Assembly (NCBI RefSeq): GCF_014196795.1
Contig: NZ_JACIEJ010000005.1
Location: forward strand, 62,001-126,000
Source of the DNA: Sagittula marina
GTDB taxonomy: Bacteria; Pseudomonadota; Alphaproteobacteria; Rhodobacterales; Rhodobacteraceae
Length of the DNA stretch: 64,000 nucleotides
Reading direction: 5' to 3'
Below the pieces are notes generated by a model. It saw only the letters and a program-made list of their open reading frames with translations. It searched no databases and was not told the DNA's origin. Below, in pieces: positions 36,890 through 48,626 of the stretch; the stretch's first letter is position 1; each line of letters starts with the position of its first letter. The position numbers were made by a program, and so were the translations under genes.

Positions 36890-38293
36890 CTATGTCGCGT
36901 AGCGGGTTGCGCCCCGGCGTGAGGTGTCCACGGGTTTCGACAGCACCAAGGCCTGATGCGCACGCTGGTCGCAGTTGGCGCGCGGGCAGATCCGGCAATT
37001 GATGCCGATCTCGGTGGCGCGCGCCTCTGTCAGGTTCAACGTCTCCGCATAGCCCAGGTCCCGGGCGTGTTCGGTGGCGCAGCCGATGGCCACGGCCAGC
37101 CGCATATCCTGGGTGTGGCGGGCAAAGCTGGGGCGATCCACCGTGCGCGACAGCACAAAGAACGACGTACGGTCCGGCATTTCCACCACCTGCGGCACGA
37201 TCCGTCCCGGCGTTCTGAAGGAGGCGTGCACCTCCAGCCGGGGGCAGGCGCCGCCGTGCTCTGCGAGGTGAAAGTCGGTGGCGTTGAACCGCTTGGTCAC
37301 GTTGCCTGCCTTGTCGATGCGCAGGAAAAAGAACGGGATGCCGCGATGCCCGGCGCGTTGCAGGGTGGTGGCGCGGTGGCAGGCCTGTTCGAACGACACG
37401 CCGAACCGCACGGCCAAGTGGTCAAAGTCGTATTTGGAGGCGCGCGCTTCCCTGAGGTAGTGGTCGTAGGGCATCAGCACGGCGGCGGCGAAATAGTTGG
37501 CCAGTTCAACGCGGCACCGGGCCTGCCCGGTGGGGTCGGACATACCAGCCTCGCCAAGGATGTCTTGCAGCAGATCCTTTTGTTCGATCAACGCTGCGAC
37601 ATGCACCAGCTGGAAGAGGCGGTTGGGATGATCGAGCGCCTCGGACAGGCGAACCTCGCCTCGGGGCTCGTCGTATTCGCGCAAGGAATCCGGCATTTCG
37701 GAGACGGGGACCAGCCGCACGCGCAGGCCCAACTGTTGCCGCAAGCGGGTCTTCAGCGCGAAATACATGTCGTCGGAGGCAACGGTTTCCCCCTCCCAGA
37801 ACTGTTCGGCGGCGGTCTCCAGGCGTGGAAAGTGATTCTGGTTGCGGCGAAAGAAGTGATGCACTGTGGCCTCTGGATTGGCGGCGAGCATGTGCGCGCT
37901 GTCCTCCCCGGTTCCGGCCACCGACATAAGTTGATCCGTCGCCGCCAGATAGGCGCGGTGCAGTTTGACAAAAGCGCCCGCCAGATCAGGGCTATGCGCC
38001 ATCGCCGCCCGCAATTGTGTCAAATCCGGCCGCGATCCTTCGAACAACGGGTCCTGGAGCGCACCGCGAATATCTGCCAGCGCGGCCGTATCTTCATCCT
38101 CTGCAATGTCGCGCCAGTCGACGCCGTAAGCCTCGAACAGCTTCAAAAGCACCGGCACGGATACCGATCTTTCGTTCTTTTCCAGCAGGTTGACATAGGA
38201 CGTTGAAATGCCGAGTTCGCGCGACATCTGGACCTGTGTGTGGCCATGTTCAATGCGCAAGCGGCGCAGGCGGGGTCCGATGAATGTCTTCAT
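36890..38293 (-). CDS. XRE-family regulator of the ScfR/RamB/ICL type
   Basis: 467 residues. N-terminal helix-turn-helix at residues 8-62 (GHTQVQMSRELGISTSYVNL), a DUF955-like middle region with ELANYFAAAVLMPY, and a C-terminal ScfR-type domain with a Cys cluster (CRICPRANCDQ). Relatives (RamB, ScfR) control acetate, propionate and glyoxylate metabolism in response to CoA esters. Divergent from the sga-mcl-mtk operon, so it likely controls that operon and itself through the palindrome between them. Confidence 0.82.
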   Translation of the reverse strand: MKTFIGPRLRRLRIEHGHTQVQMSRELGISTSYVNLLEKNERSVSVPVLLKLFEAYGVDWRDIAEDEDTAALADIRGALQDPLFEGSRPDLTQLRAAMAHSPDLAGAFVKLHRAYLAATDQLMSVAGTGEDSAHMLAANPEATVHHFFRRNQNHFPRLETAAEQFWEGETVASDDMYFALKTRLRQQLGLRVRLVPVSEMPDSLREYDEPRGEVRLSEALDHPNRLFQLVHVAALIEQKDLLQDILGEAGMSDPTGQARCRVELANYFAAAVLMPYDHYLREARASKYDFDHLAVRFGVSFEQACHRATTLQRAGHRGIPFFFLRIDKAGNVTKRFNATDFHLAEHGGACPRLEVHASFRTPGRIVPQVVEMPDRTSFFVLSRTVDRPSFARHTQDMRLAVAIGCATEHARDLGYAETLNLTEARATEIGINCRICPRANCDQRAHQALVLSKPVDTSRRGATRYAT

Positions 38294-38322
38294 GGTATTT
38301 TACAGTATACAGATTGTGACAA

Positions 38323-38348
38323 GTTTACAATTGTGGATGTTTGTAAAC
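38323..38348. promoter_or_regulatory. Inverted repeat between the ScfR-like gene and sga
   Basis: Perfect 8-bp arms GTTTACAA and TTGTAAAC separated by 10 bases, in an AT-rich segment of the 141-base divergent region. A related TTTACAG occurs on each side (near 38300 and 38356). RamB/ScfR-type regulators bind A/T-rich boxes of this kind, so it is the best candidate operator for both divergent promoters. Confidence 0.55.
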
Positions 38349-38434
38349 TTTCGCATTTACAGCGCGACCCGGAACCATTTCCCACACGGCTCAGGCGTGT
38401 GTCATGACCTGTGTATTGGCGGAGGAGAACGACC

Positions 38435-39637
38435 ATGCACAGCGGACACAGCCACCTGTTTATTCCCGGACCCACCAATGTGCCAGAAGCGGTGCGTCAG
38501 GCGATGAACGTCCCCCAGCAGGACATGCGCGCAGCGGATTTCGGGGACCTGACCCTGCCATTGTTCGACGGGCTGAAGCGTGTGTTCAAGACGACCGAGG
38601 GGGAGGTCATGATCTTCCCCGGTTCCGGCACAAGCGCCTGGGAGGCCGCGATCACCAACACGCTCAACCCCGGCGATAAGGTGTTGATGGCGCGCTACGG
38701 CCAATTTTCGACCCTCTGGGTGAAGATGGCAGAGATGCTGGGGCTGGAGCCGATCGTGGTCGACGTGCCCTGGGGCGCGGGCGTGCCGTGGAAGGAAATC
38801 GGCCGCATTCTGGGCCGCGACAAGGATGACGAGATCAAGGCGGTCTTCGTCACCCACAACGAGACCGCGACCGGTGTGGTGAGCGACATCGAGGCGGTCC
38901 GCCGCGTGATGGACGAGTGTTTTCACGAGGCGTTGCTGTTTGTGGATGGCGTCTCCTCCATTGGATCACTGGATTTTCGCATGGATCAATGGGGCGTCGA
39001 TCTGGCGGTCACAGGGTCGCAGAAGGGGCTGATGATGCCCGCCGGTCTGGGCATACTCGGCGTGTCTCAAAAGGCGCTGGCGGCGTCCAAAGCCAACACA
39101 ATGCGCCGCGCCTATTATGATTTTGCCGACATGCGGCAGTTCAACAAGGACGGCTATTTTCCCTACACACCGCCAACGCCCTTGCTGCACGGGCTGCGCG
39201 CGGCGCTGGGCCTGATCGACGCGGAGGGGCTGGACAACGTCATCGCCCGCCACGCCCGTCTGGCAGAGGGCATCCGACGCGGGGTGGCGGCCTGGGGGCT
39301 GGACATCGTGGCCGAGCATCGCTCGCTACAGTCCAACACGGTGACAGCCGTGCGCGTGCCCGACACGGTGGATGCGCGCGAGGTGCTGCGCATCGCCTAC
39401 GAGGATCTCAACTGCTCCTTCGGATCAGGTCTCGCCCGTCTGGCGGGCAAGGTGTTCCGTATCGGGCATCTGGGCAGCTTTAACGAAGGGATGGCGCTGA
39501 CCGCGCTGTCGCTGGCCGAGCTTGCGCTGGTCAAGGCCGGCGCAAAGGTGCCGCTGGGCGCAGGCGTGGCGGCGGCATCTGGATGGTTGGCTCATGGGGC
39601 GCAGACCCCGGACAAGCTGGTCCTCGCCGCCGAATAA
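38435..39637 (+). CDS. sgaA: Serine--glyoxylate aminotransferase
   Basis: Class V PLP aminotransferase, 400 residues, converting serine and glyoxylate to hydroxypyruvate and glycine. Landmarks: LFIPGPTNVPEAV at the N-terminus, PGSGTSAWEAAI, and the PLP lysine in AVTGSQKGLMMPAGLG. Start has GGAGGAGAACGACC. BhcA aspartate-glyoxylate aminotransferases are close relatives, but the other bhc genes are absent and malyl-CoA genes follow, so the serine-cycle role is favoured. First of six same-strand genes. Confidence 0.85.
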   Translation: MHSGHSHLFIPGPTNVPEAVRQAMNVPQQDMRAADFGDLTLPLFDGLKRVFKTTEGEVMIFPGSGTSAWEAAITNTLNPGDKVLMARYGQFSTLWVKMAEMLGLEPIVVDVPWGAGVPWKEIGRILGRDKDDEIKAVFVTHNETATGVVSDIEAVRRVMDECFHEALLFVDGVSSIGSLDFRMDQWGVDLAVTGSQKGLMMPAGLGILGVSQKALAASKANTMRRAYYDFADMRQFNKDGYFPYTPPTPLLHGLRAALGLIDAEGLDNVIARHARLAEGIRRGVAAWGLDIVAEHRSLQSNTVTAVRVPDTVDAREVLRIAYEDLNCSFGSGLARLAGKVFRIGHLGSFNEGMALTALSLAELALVKAGAKVPLGAGVAAASGWLAHGAQTPDKLVLAAE

Positions 39638-39733
39638 CGCGGCCCACCGCACATCAAGATTTCTGGAGCCAAGGAGGCCGGACGCTGCGACGCGACCGGA
39701 CAGGGAGGCTCTGACTTTCAGGAAGGACACCAA

Positions 39734-40693
39734 ATGTCTCATACGCTTCATCCTTTGCGCAAACAGCGCCTGCACCGTTCTGAACTGGCTGTGCCCGCGT
39801 CGAACCCATCCATGGTCGAAAAGGCGGCCGACTCCGCCGCCGACGTGGTGTTCCTTGACCTCGAAGACGCCGTCGCGCCGCCTGAGAAAGATCAGGCCCG
39901 CAAGAACGCGGTGCAACTGCTCAACGACATTGACTGGGCCGGCAAGGGCAAGACCGTGTCGGTTCGGATCAACGGGCTCGACACGCATTACATGTACCGC
40001 GATGTGGTCGACCTGATGGAGCAGGCCGGCGACCGGATCGACACGCTGCTGGTGCCCAAGGTCGGCGTGCCGTCCGACCTTTATATGGTCGAGGCGATGG
40101 TCAACCAGATCGAACAGGCCTGCGGTCTGACCACCCGTGTCGGACTAGAGGCGCTGATCGAAACCGCGCTGGGCATGGCCAATGTCGAGGCCATCGCGCA
40201 GTTCGGCGGGCGCCTGGAATGTCTGCACTTCGGCGTAGCGGATTATGCAGCGTCGATGCGCGCCCGGACCACCAACATTGGCGGCCTGAACCCCGACTAT
40301 CCGGGCGATCAGTGGCACGCGTCCATCACCCGCATGGTCATCGCCTGCCGTGCTTATGGCCTGCGTGCGGTCGATGGCCCGTTTGGTGATTTCTCTGACC
40401 CTGAGGGCTACATCGCCGGGGCCAGACGCGCCGCCGCGCTGGGCTGCGAGGGCAAATGGGCGATCCATCCCAGCCAGATCGACATGGCGAACGAAGTGTT
40501 TTCCCCGCCTCAGGCCGAGGTGACGAAGGCCCAGCGCATCATCGAGGAGCTGAAGGCGGCAGAGGCCGCAGGCAAGGGTGCGGCCAGCCTCGACGGCAAG
40601 ATGATCGACGCCGCGTCCGAGAAGATGGCGCAGAACGTGATCGACGTGGCCAATGCCATCGCGGCCAAGGAGCGCCCCATCGCCGCCGAGTGA
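39734..40693 (+). CDS. mcl: L-malyl-CoA lyase
   Basis: Cleaves L-malyl-CoA to acetyl-CoA and glyoxylate; Mg-dependent HpcH/HpaI-CitE barrel of 319 residues. RLHRSELAVPASNPSMVEKA at the N-terminus, VFLDLEDAVAPPEKDQARK, INGLDTHYMYRDVVDL, HFGVADYAASM, AVDGPFGDFSDPEG and KWAIHPSQIDMANEVF resemble, as I recall it, the methylotroph serine-cycle MclA more than the Mcl1 of Rhodobacter. Supplies glyoxylate for SgaA; the ligase genes that make its substrate follow directly. Confidence 0.88.
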   Translation: MSHTLHPLRKQRLHRSELAVPASNPSMVEKAADSAADVVFLDLEDAVAPPEKDQARKNAVQLLNDIDWAGKGKTVSVRINGLDTHYMYRDVVDLMEQAGDRIDTLLVPKVGVPSDLYMVEAMVNQIEQACGLTTRVGLEALIETALGMANVEAIAQFGGRLECLHFGVADYAASMRARTTNIGGLNPDYPGDQWHASITRMVIACRAYGLRAVDGPFGDFSDPEGYIAGARRAAALGCEGKWAIHPSQIDMANEVFSPPQAEVTKAQRIIEELKAAEAAGKGAASLDGKMIDAASEKMAQNVIDVANAIAAKERPIAAE

Positions 40694-40807
40694 CACCGGG
40701 CCATCGGGGCGCGTCCCCGACGTGAGATATCCACCGAGGGCCCGACACAGGGCCCCGGCTTCGACAGCGGGCTGCTTGCCCGTCCGACGGTTTGGAGGAG
40801 ACGACCA

Positions 40808-41989
40808 ATGGACATTCATGAGTATCAGGCAAAGGACATCCTGAGGGGCTTTGGCGTGCCGGTGCCGCGCGGGCATCTGGCTTATTCGCCGGAACAGGCC
40901 GCCTATGCCGCACGCCAGTTGGGCGGGCAGGGGCCCTGGGTGGTGAAGGCGCAGATCCATTCCGGGGGGCGTGGCGAGGCGGGTGGTGTCAAGCTGTGCA
41001 AGACTGAGGCGGAAATAAAGGATTACGCCGCAAGTCTCCTCGGCCAGCAGCTTGTGACCAAACAGACAGATGCCAACGGCAAGGGGGTGTACCGCCTGTA
41101 TGTCGAGGAGGCCTCTGACATTGCGCAGGAGCTGTACCTTGGCTTTGTTCTGGATCGGAGTTCCGAGCGTATCATGATCGTCGCTTCCGCCCACGGCGGG
41201 ATGGAGATCGAGGATCTGGCTGAGAGCGACCCCGACAGCCTTGTGCGCTCGGTCATCGACCCTGCGGTCGGTCTGGCGGAGTATCAGGCGCGGGACGTGG
41301 GCTTTCGCCTTGGTCTGACCGGCATGCAGGTGATGCAGTTCACCACCTTCCTGAAAGCGTGCTACCGCGCCTATCGCGACCTTGACGCGATGATGGTGGA
41401 GATCAATCCGCTGGTGATCACCGGCGCGGGTGATCTGATCGCGCTGGATGCAAAGATGTCCTTTGACACCAATGCGCTGTACCGCCGTCCGCAGGTCGAA
41501 GCCTTGCGCGATGCCAGCCAGGAAGACCCACGCGAAGCGATCGCCGCCGACAACGGTCTGGCCTATGTCGGTCTCGACGGTGACATCGGCTGCATCATCA
41601 ACGGCGCGGGCCTTGCCATGGCGTCGATGGACATGATCCAGCTGGCCGGCGGGCAACCGGCCAACTTCCTCGACATCGGCGGCGGCGCCTCGCCCGAACG
41701 GGTCTGTCAGGCGTTTCGCACCGTGCTGTCTGACCGCAACGTCAGCGTGATCCTCGTGAACATCTTTGCGGGCATCAACCGCTGCGACTGGATCGCAAAC
41801 GGAGTGATCCAGGCCTATCGCGAGGTCGGCATCGACCTGCCCGTGGTGGTGCGCCTGTCCGGCACCAACGTCGAGGAGGGGCAAAAGATCATCCGCGAGA
41901 GCGGCCTTCCCATCATCAGCGCCGACACGCTGGCCGAAGCGGCAGAGAAAGCCGTGGCCGCCGGTGCCCAGAAAATCGCAGCGGAATAA
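40808..41989 (+). CDS. mtkA: Malate--CoA ligase beta subunit (malate thiokinase)
   Basis: 393 residues, ATP-grasp subunit homologous to Suc[21 protein letters not shown] at the start, [16 protein letters not shown], and the ligase half with [13 protein letters not shown] and [14 protein letters not shown]. Neighbouring malyl-CoA lyase distinguishes malate thiokinase from succinyl-CoA synthetase, which normally sits with sdh/suc genes. Good RBS GGAGGAGACGACCA. Confidence 0.87.
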   Translation: MDIHEYQAKDILRGFGVPVPRGHLAYSPEQAAYAARQLGGQGPWVVKAQIHSGGRGEAGGVKLCKTEAEIKDYAASLLGQQLVTKQTDANGKGVYRLYVEEASDIAQELYLGFVLDRSSERIMIVASAHGGMEIEDLAESDPDSLVRSVIDPAVGLAEYQARDVGFRLGLTGMQVMQFTTFLKACYRAYRDLDAMMVEINPLVITGAGDLIALDAKMSFDTNALYRRPQVEALRDASQEDPREAIAADNGLAYVGLDGDIGCIINGAGLAMASMDMIQLAGGQPANFLDIGGGASPERVCQAFRTVLSDRNVSVILVNIFAGINRCDWIANGVIQAYREVGIDLPVVVRLSGTNVEEGQKIIRESGLPIISADTLAEAAEKAVAAGAQKIAAE

Positions 41990-42001
41990 GGGGTCAGACA
42001 G

Positions 42002-42898
42002 ATGGCAATCCTAATCAAGGAAGATACCAAGGTCGTCGTTCAGGGCCTGTCCGGGCGCATCGGCCAATTTCACGCTCAAGAGATGATTGAATACGGCACC
42101 AAGGTCGTCGCCGGGGTCACGCCGGGCAAGGGCGGCTCCACCGTGCTGAACCGCCCCGTCTTCAACACGGTGCGCGAGGCTGTGGAGGCTACCGGCGCCA
42201 CCGCGTCGCTGCTGTTCGTGCCGCCTGCCTTTGCCGCCGATGCGATGATGGAGGCCGCAGAGGCCGGCATTGAAACCGCCGTCTGCGTCACCGATGGCAT
42301 TCCCGCGCAGGACATGATGCGGGTGAAGCGGTTCCTCCGTCGGTATCCGCGCGCGCGCAAGATGCGCCTGATCGGTCCCAACTGCGCGGGGATCATCTCC
42401 CCCGGTCAGGGCTTCATGGGGATCATGCCGCCGCATATTTATGAGCCGGGCCGCGTCGGCATCATCGGACGCTCCGGCACGCTGGGGTATGAGGCGGCCA
42501 GCCAGATGAAGGCGCTGGGCGTCGGCATCTCGTCGTCCATCGGGATCGGCGGCGATCCGATCAATGGCTCCTCGTTCCGCGATATTCTTGAGCTGTTCGA
42601 AAACGATCCCGACACGGATGCGGTCATGATGATCGGGGAAATCGGCGGTCCGCAGGAGGCGGAGGCCGCCGCCTATGTGCGCGATCACATGAAAAAGCCC
42701 GTCGCGGCCTACATCGCCGGTCTCGCCGCGCCGAAAGGGCGCCAGATGGGCCATGCGGGGGCGATCATCTCGGCCTTTGGCGAGAGCGCGCAGGAGAAGG
42801 TCGATCTGCTCTCCTCAGTCGGCATCACCGTCGCGCCGAACCCGTCGTCGATGGGGGACACCGTGGCGCGGATGCTGGGATCGAGGGAAACGGCATGA
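42002..42898 (+). CDS. mtkB: Malate--CoA ligase alpha subunit
   Basis: 298 residues, SucD-like. CoA-binding domain VVQGLSGRIGQFHAQEM, then RLIGPNCAGIISPGQG, and the phosphohistidine in QMGHAGAIIS. Works with MtkA to make malyl-CoA from malate, CoA and ATP. Starts 12 bases after mtkA, and its stop overlaps the next gene by four bases. Confidence 0.88.
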   Translation: MAILIKEDTKVVVQGLSGRIGQFHAQEMIEYGTKVVAGVTPGKGGSTVLNRPVFNTVREAVEATGATASLLFVPPAFAADAMMEAAEAGIETAVCVTDGIPAQDMMRVKRFLRRYPRARKMRLIGPNCAGIISPGQGFMGIMPPHIYEPGRVGIIGRSGTLGYEAASQMKALGVGISSSIGIGGDPINGSSFRDILELFENDPDTDAVMMIGEIGGPQEAEAAAYVRDHMKKPVAAYIAGLAAPKGRQMGHAGAIISAFGESAQEKVDLLSSVGITVAPNPSSMGDTVARMLGSRETA

Positions 42899-43794
42899 GC
42901 GCGCAATCCCTGATGGAGCCTGACTACACCGATTGGATCGGGCGTCAGGACACCCGCGAGGGGGGCGTCACGCCCAACCTTGCGGCGATGCTGAACGCGG
43001 CCGTGTCGCATGATCTGTCCCCGATGCATCATATTGCACCGGGCATGGTGCTGCCCTCTCTCTGGCACTGGGTCGCCTTCAACGAATTTGTTCCCATGAG
43101 CGATATTGGCCGTGACGGTCACCCGGCGCTGGGCGGCTTTCTCCCGCCGTTGCCGTTTCGGCGGCGCATGTGGGCGGGCGGTGATGTCCGCTTTGACGGA
43201 CAGTTCCACGTGGGCGAAAAGCTGACCAAACTCAGCACCATCCGCGCGGTCACCATGAAAGAAGGCTCGACCGGCAAGATGGCTTTTGTCACCGTCGATC
43301 ACGTCACAACAGGCGCCCAGGGCGGTGTGGTCGAGGAAGAGCAGAACATTGTCTATCTCGACATGCCAAAGTCCTTTCGTCCGCCAAAGCAGACCCCCGT
43401 GCCGGAGCGTCTGGCCTATGACGAGCGCGTGCCGATGAACGAGGTCCGCCTATTCCGCTACTCGGCGGCGACCTACAACGCCCACCGTATCCACTACGAT
43501 CTGCCCTACGCCCAGCAGGTGGAAAAATACCCCGCCCTCGTTGTGCATGGCCCGATGCAGGCGACCATGGCCATAGAGGCCGCCGAACGCCACACCGGCA
43601 AGACACCTGTGCGCTTCAGCTACCGTGTGGTGCATCCGTTGTTTCACGACAGCGACATGCGTGTGGTGGGGGCCCTCGACCCCGCAGGCGGGGCGATCGA
43701 CATCGGAACGGCCACGTTTGAGGGCTACTTCGGTCTGAAAGCCCGCATGGAATGGGACACGGGCGCGCGACCATCGGGGGAGCGGGTGACATGA
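42895..43794 (+). CDS. MaoC-type acyl-CoA hydratase (mesaconyl/itaconyl-CoA hydratase-like)
   Basis: 299 residues, two hot-dog domains: an N-terminal FAS1-like dehydratase part (about 10-150) and a C-terminal part with the hydratase motif RYSAATYNAHRIHYD near residue 185. The architecture resembles mesaconyl-C4-CoA hydratase and itaconyl-CoA hydratase, which hydrate C5 dicarboxylyl-CoA esters to citramalyl-CoA. Lies between malate-CoA ligase and a CoA-transferase with overlapping ends, so it shares their pathway. Exact substrate unproven. Confidence 0.72.
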   Translation: MSAQSLMEPDYTDWIGRQDTREGGVTPNLAAMLNAAVSHDLSPMHHIAPGMVLPSLWHWVAFNEFVPMSDIGRDGHPALGGFLPPLPFRRRMWAGGDVRFDGQFHVGEKLTKLSTIRAVTMKEGSTGKMAFVTVDHVTTGAQGGVVEEEQNIVYLDMPKSFRPPKQTPVPERLAYDERVPMNEVRLFRYSAATYNAHRIHYDLPYAQQVEKYPALVVHGPMQATMAIEAAERHTGKTPVRFSYRVVHPLFHDSDMRVVGALDPAGGAIDIGTATFEGYFGLKARMEWDTGARPSGERVT

Positions 43795-45026
43795 GCATCC
43801 TGACAGGAATGCGTGTGGTCGAAAGCTCGGCCTTTGTGGCTGTGCCTTTGGCGGGGATGACGCTGGCGCAGATGGGGGCGGATGTGATCCGTTTTGACCT
43901 GCCTCAGGGCGGGATGGACGCGAAACGCTGGCCGGTGACCGCCACGGGCGAAAGCCTGTTCTGGGCGGGGATGAACAAGGGCAAGCGCTCCGTCGCGCTG
44001 GACGTGAAATCCCCGCGCGGCCGCGAAATCGCGCAAGAGATCATTTGCGCGCCCGGACCGGATGCCGGGCTGTTCATCACCAACCTCGCGGTGAAAGGCT
44101 GGACCGATTACGAGACGCTCACAAACCGTCGCAAGGATCTGTGCATGGTGCAGCTGCGCGGCGACCGCAATGGGCGTCCGGCGGTGGACTACACCGTGAA
44201 CCCCAGCCTGGGCTTTCCCATGGCGACCGGGCCGAAAGGCTCTGACGATCCGGTCTGCCATGTGCTGCCCGCCTGGGACTGCATCGCGGGCAATATGGTG
44301 GTCTCGGGCCTGCTGGCCGCCGAACGCCACCGCCTGCGCACGAGGGCAGGCCAGTTTGTCGACCTCACGCTGAAGGACGCAGCGGCGGCCATGCTCGGCA
44401 ATCTTGGCATCATCGGAGAGGTCGCGGTTAACGGCCAGTCCCGCGAGAAACACGGCAATGCGCTCTATGGGGCCTATGGGCAGGACTTCGAGACCGCTGA
44501 TGGTCGGCGCGTCATGGTCATTGCCCTGACCGCGCGCCAATGGAAAAACCTGATGCGGGTGACCGGCACCGAAACCGACATGAACTATCTGTCGGGCCGC
44601 ATGAACCGTGATCTGTCGCAGGAAGGCACGCGCTGGGAGTGTCGCCATGAGATCACCAAGGTGCTGACCCCGTGGTTCAGGGCGCGCAGGCTGGCGGATT
44701 TTACGGAGACGTTTGACCGTGCAGGGGTCACGTGGTCGGTGTTCCGCAGCTTTGCCGAGGCGCTGGCAGAGGACGCTGATCTTTCCACCCAGAACCCGAT
44801 GTTCAAGGACGTGGACCAACCGGGCATCGGGCGGTACCTGACGCCGGGGTCTCCATTTACCTTCGCTGGGTATGGACGCGATGACCCGCGCCCCGCGCCG
44901 ATCCTTGGTCAACATACGGAGGCGGTCCTGGCCGATGTGGCGGGGTTGCCGGAGACGGAGATCAACAGCTTGATCGACGCCGGGGTTGCCATGCAAATGC
45001 GGGGCGACGTGCGCCTTGCCTCCTGA
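43791..45026 (+). CDS. Family III (CaiB/BaiF) CoA-transferase
   Basis: 411 residues. Family signature VVESSAFVAVPLAGMTLAQM and ADVIRFDLPQGG at the N-terminus; the nucleophile Asp is expected in FVDLTLKDAAAAML. Transfers CoA between carboxylic acids. Candidates are mesaconate, itaconate or malyl-CoA-linked transfer with the neighbouring hydratase and lyase. ATG 43791 overlaps the hydratase stop. Last gene of the operon. Confidence 0.78.
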   Translation: MSILTGMRVVESSAFVAVPLAGMTLAQMGADVIRFDLPQGGMDAKRWPVTATGESLFWAGMNKGKRSVALDVKSPRGREIAQEIICAPGPDAGLFITNLAVKGWTDYETLTNRRKDLCMVQLRGDRNGRPAVDYTVNPSLGFPMATGPKGSDDPVCHVLPAWDCIAGNMVVSGLLAAERHRLRTRAGQFVDLTLKDAAAAMLGNLGIIGEVAVNGQSREKHGNALYGAYGQDFETADGRRVMVIALTARQWKNLMRVTGTETDMNYLSGRMNRDLSQEGTRWECRHEITKVLTPWFRARRLADFTETFDRAGVTWSVFRSFAEALAEDADLSTQNPMFKDVDQPGIGRYLTPGSPFTFAGYGRDDPRPAPILGQHTEAVLADVAGLPETEINSLIDAGVAMQMRGDVRLAS

Positions 45027-45242
45027 AACCGGGCGCGTTGCGCGCCTGACAGCATCCTGCGGCGTTCATTGCGCAACAATCGCGCCGCAAGATTTCCCGC
45101 GCCATTTTGTTTTGCGGCGTGGGACAACCGGTCGGAACGGCCCCCCCGATCCGGCCGGTTTCCATACCTGACCTTTCGGTCCTCACGCGGTCTGGGTGCT
45201 GACGGTGAACCCTCCAGACGGTTGCCCGCGCGATGACTACGC

Positions 45243-46136
45243 TCAGGCCGTCAGACCCACGTCCTTTGCCACTTCTGAAATGCGATAGAACTGGTCCGCC
45301 AGGGGAGAAGAGTTGCGCCAAACCATGCCAATCATGCGCTTTGGTTGCGGCTCGGCAAAGCGGGCCACAGAAACCGGGGCCGAACCGGTTTCCACCCGCA
45401 CGGCCATCTCCGGGATCAGCGTCACACCAAGGCCCACGCCCACCATTTGCACCAGCGTCGTCAACGACGACCCGTCCAGCCCGTCGCGCGGCATGTTGCG
45501 CCCGGTCTGGCAAAACGACAACGCCTGATCGCGAAAGCAGTGCCCCTCCTCCAGCAGCAACAGCCGCATCTCGGCCAGCGCCTGCGCATCGGGGATGGGG
45601 CGGTCTGCCTCATCTGCGGGGCGCACCAGAACAAAGCTCTCCTCGAACAGCGGCACTTCGGTCAAGGACGGCTCGGAAATCGGCAGCGCCAGAAGCGCCG
45701 CGTCAATGCGCCCGTCAATCAGTTCCGTGATCAGCCGGGGCGTCAGCGTTTCCCGAACATGCAGGTCAAGGCCGGGAAATTCCGCCGTGATATGGCCGAT
45801 CAGGCGGGGCAGCAGATACGGTGCGATGGTCGGGATGATGCCCAGCCGCAGCCGCTGCATCATGGCACCGCGTGCGCTGCGGGCAAAGTCGCCAAGATCA
45901 TCCACCTGCTTGAGGATGTCTGTCACACGGGCGAGGAAACTTTCGCCAAACGCGGTCAGACGCACCTGTCGCGGGCCGCGTTCGACCAGCGGCTGGCCCA
46001 ACTCCGCCTCCAGATCGCGGATCTGCACCGACAGCGCTGGCTGCGAGATGGCGCAGGCGCTGGCGGCATGTCCGAAATGGCCGTGACGCGCCAAGGCCTG
46101 AAAGTAGCGCATCTGTTTCAATGTGATGTTTCTCAT
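45243..46136 (-). CDS. oxyR: OxyR-type hydrogen peroxide sensor (LysR family)
   Basis: 297 residues. N-terminal LysR helix-turn-helix (MRYFQALARHGHFGHAASAC). The redox cysteines are conserved: in EEGHCFRDQALSFC they stand nine residues apart, as Cys199/Cys208 of E. coli OxyR. Divergent from katG, its classic target. Oxidation by peroxide should switch katG on. Confidence 0.9.
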   Translation of the reverse strand: MRNITLKQMRYFQALARHGHFGHAASACAISQPALSVQIRDLEAELGQPLVERGPRQVRLTAFGESFLARVTDILKQVDDLGDFARSARGAMMQRLRLGIIPTIAPYLLPRLIGHITAEFPGLDLHVRETLTPRLITELIDGRIDAALLALPISEPSLTEVPLFEESFVLVRPADEADRPIPDAQALAEMRLLLLEEGHCFRDQALSFCQTGRNMPRDGLDGSSLTTLVQMVGVGLGVTLIPEMAVRVETGSAPVSVARFAEPQPKRMIGMVWRNSSPLADQFYRISEVAKDVGLTA

Positions 46137-48560
<2,424 letters not shown>

Positions 48561-48577
48561 TGTGTCGTCCATAAACC

Positions 48578-48612
48578 GGAAAGGCCCCCGATAGGATCGG
48601 GGGCCTTTTGCA
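48578..48612. terminator. Bidirectional terminator between katG and cobO
   Basis: Perfect 12-bp stem AAGGCCCCCGAT / ATCGGGGGCCTT with a 3-base loop (arms 48581-48592 and 48596-48607), followed by TTGC on the plus strand and by TTTCC on the minus strand. Serves both convergent genes. Confidence 0.8.
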
Positions 48613-48626
48613 CTGTGGCGAGGGTC

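Noticed and set aside
38435-39637. Assignment of the aminotransferase to the beta-hydroxyaspartate cycle (BhcA)
   Set aside because: No bhcB, bhcC or bhcD genes follow. The neighbours are malyl-CoA lyase and malate thiokinase, so the serine-cycle enzyme is more likely.
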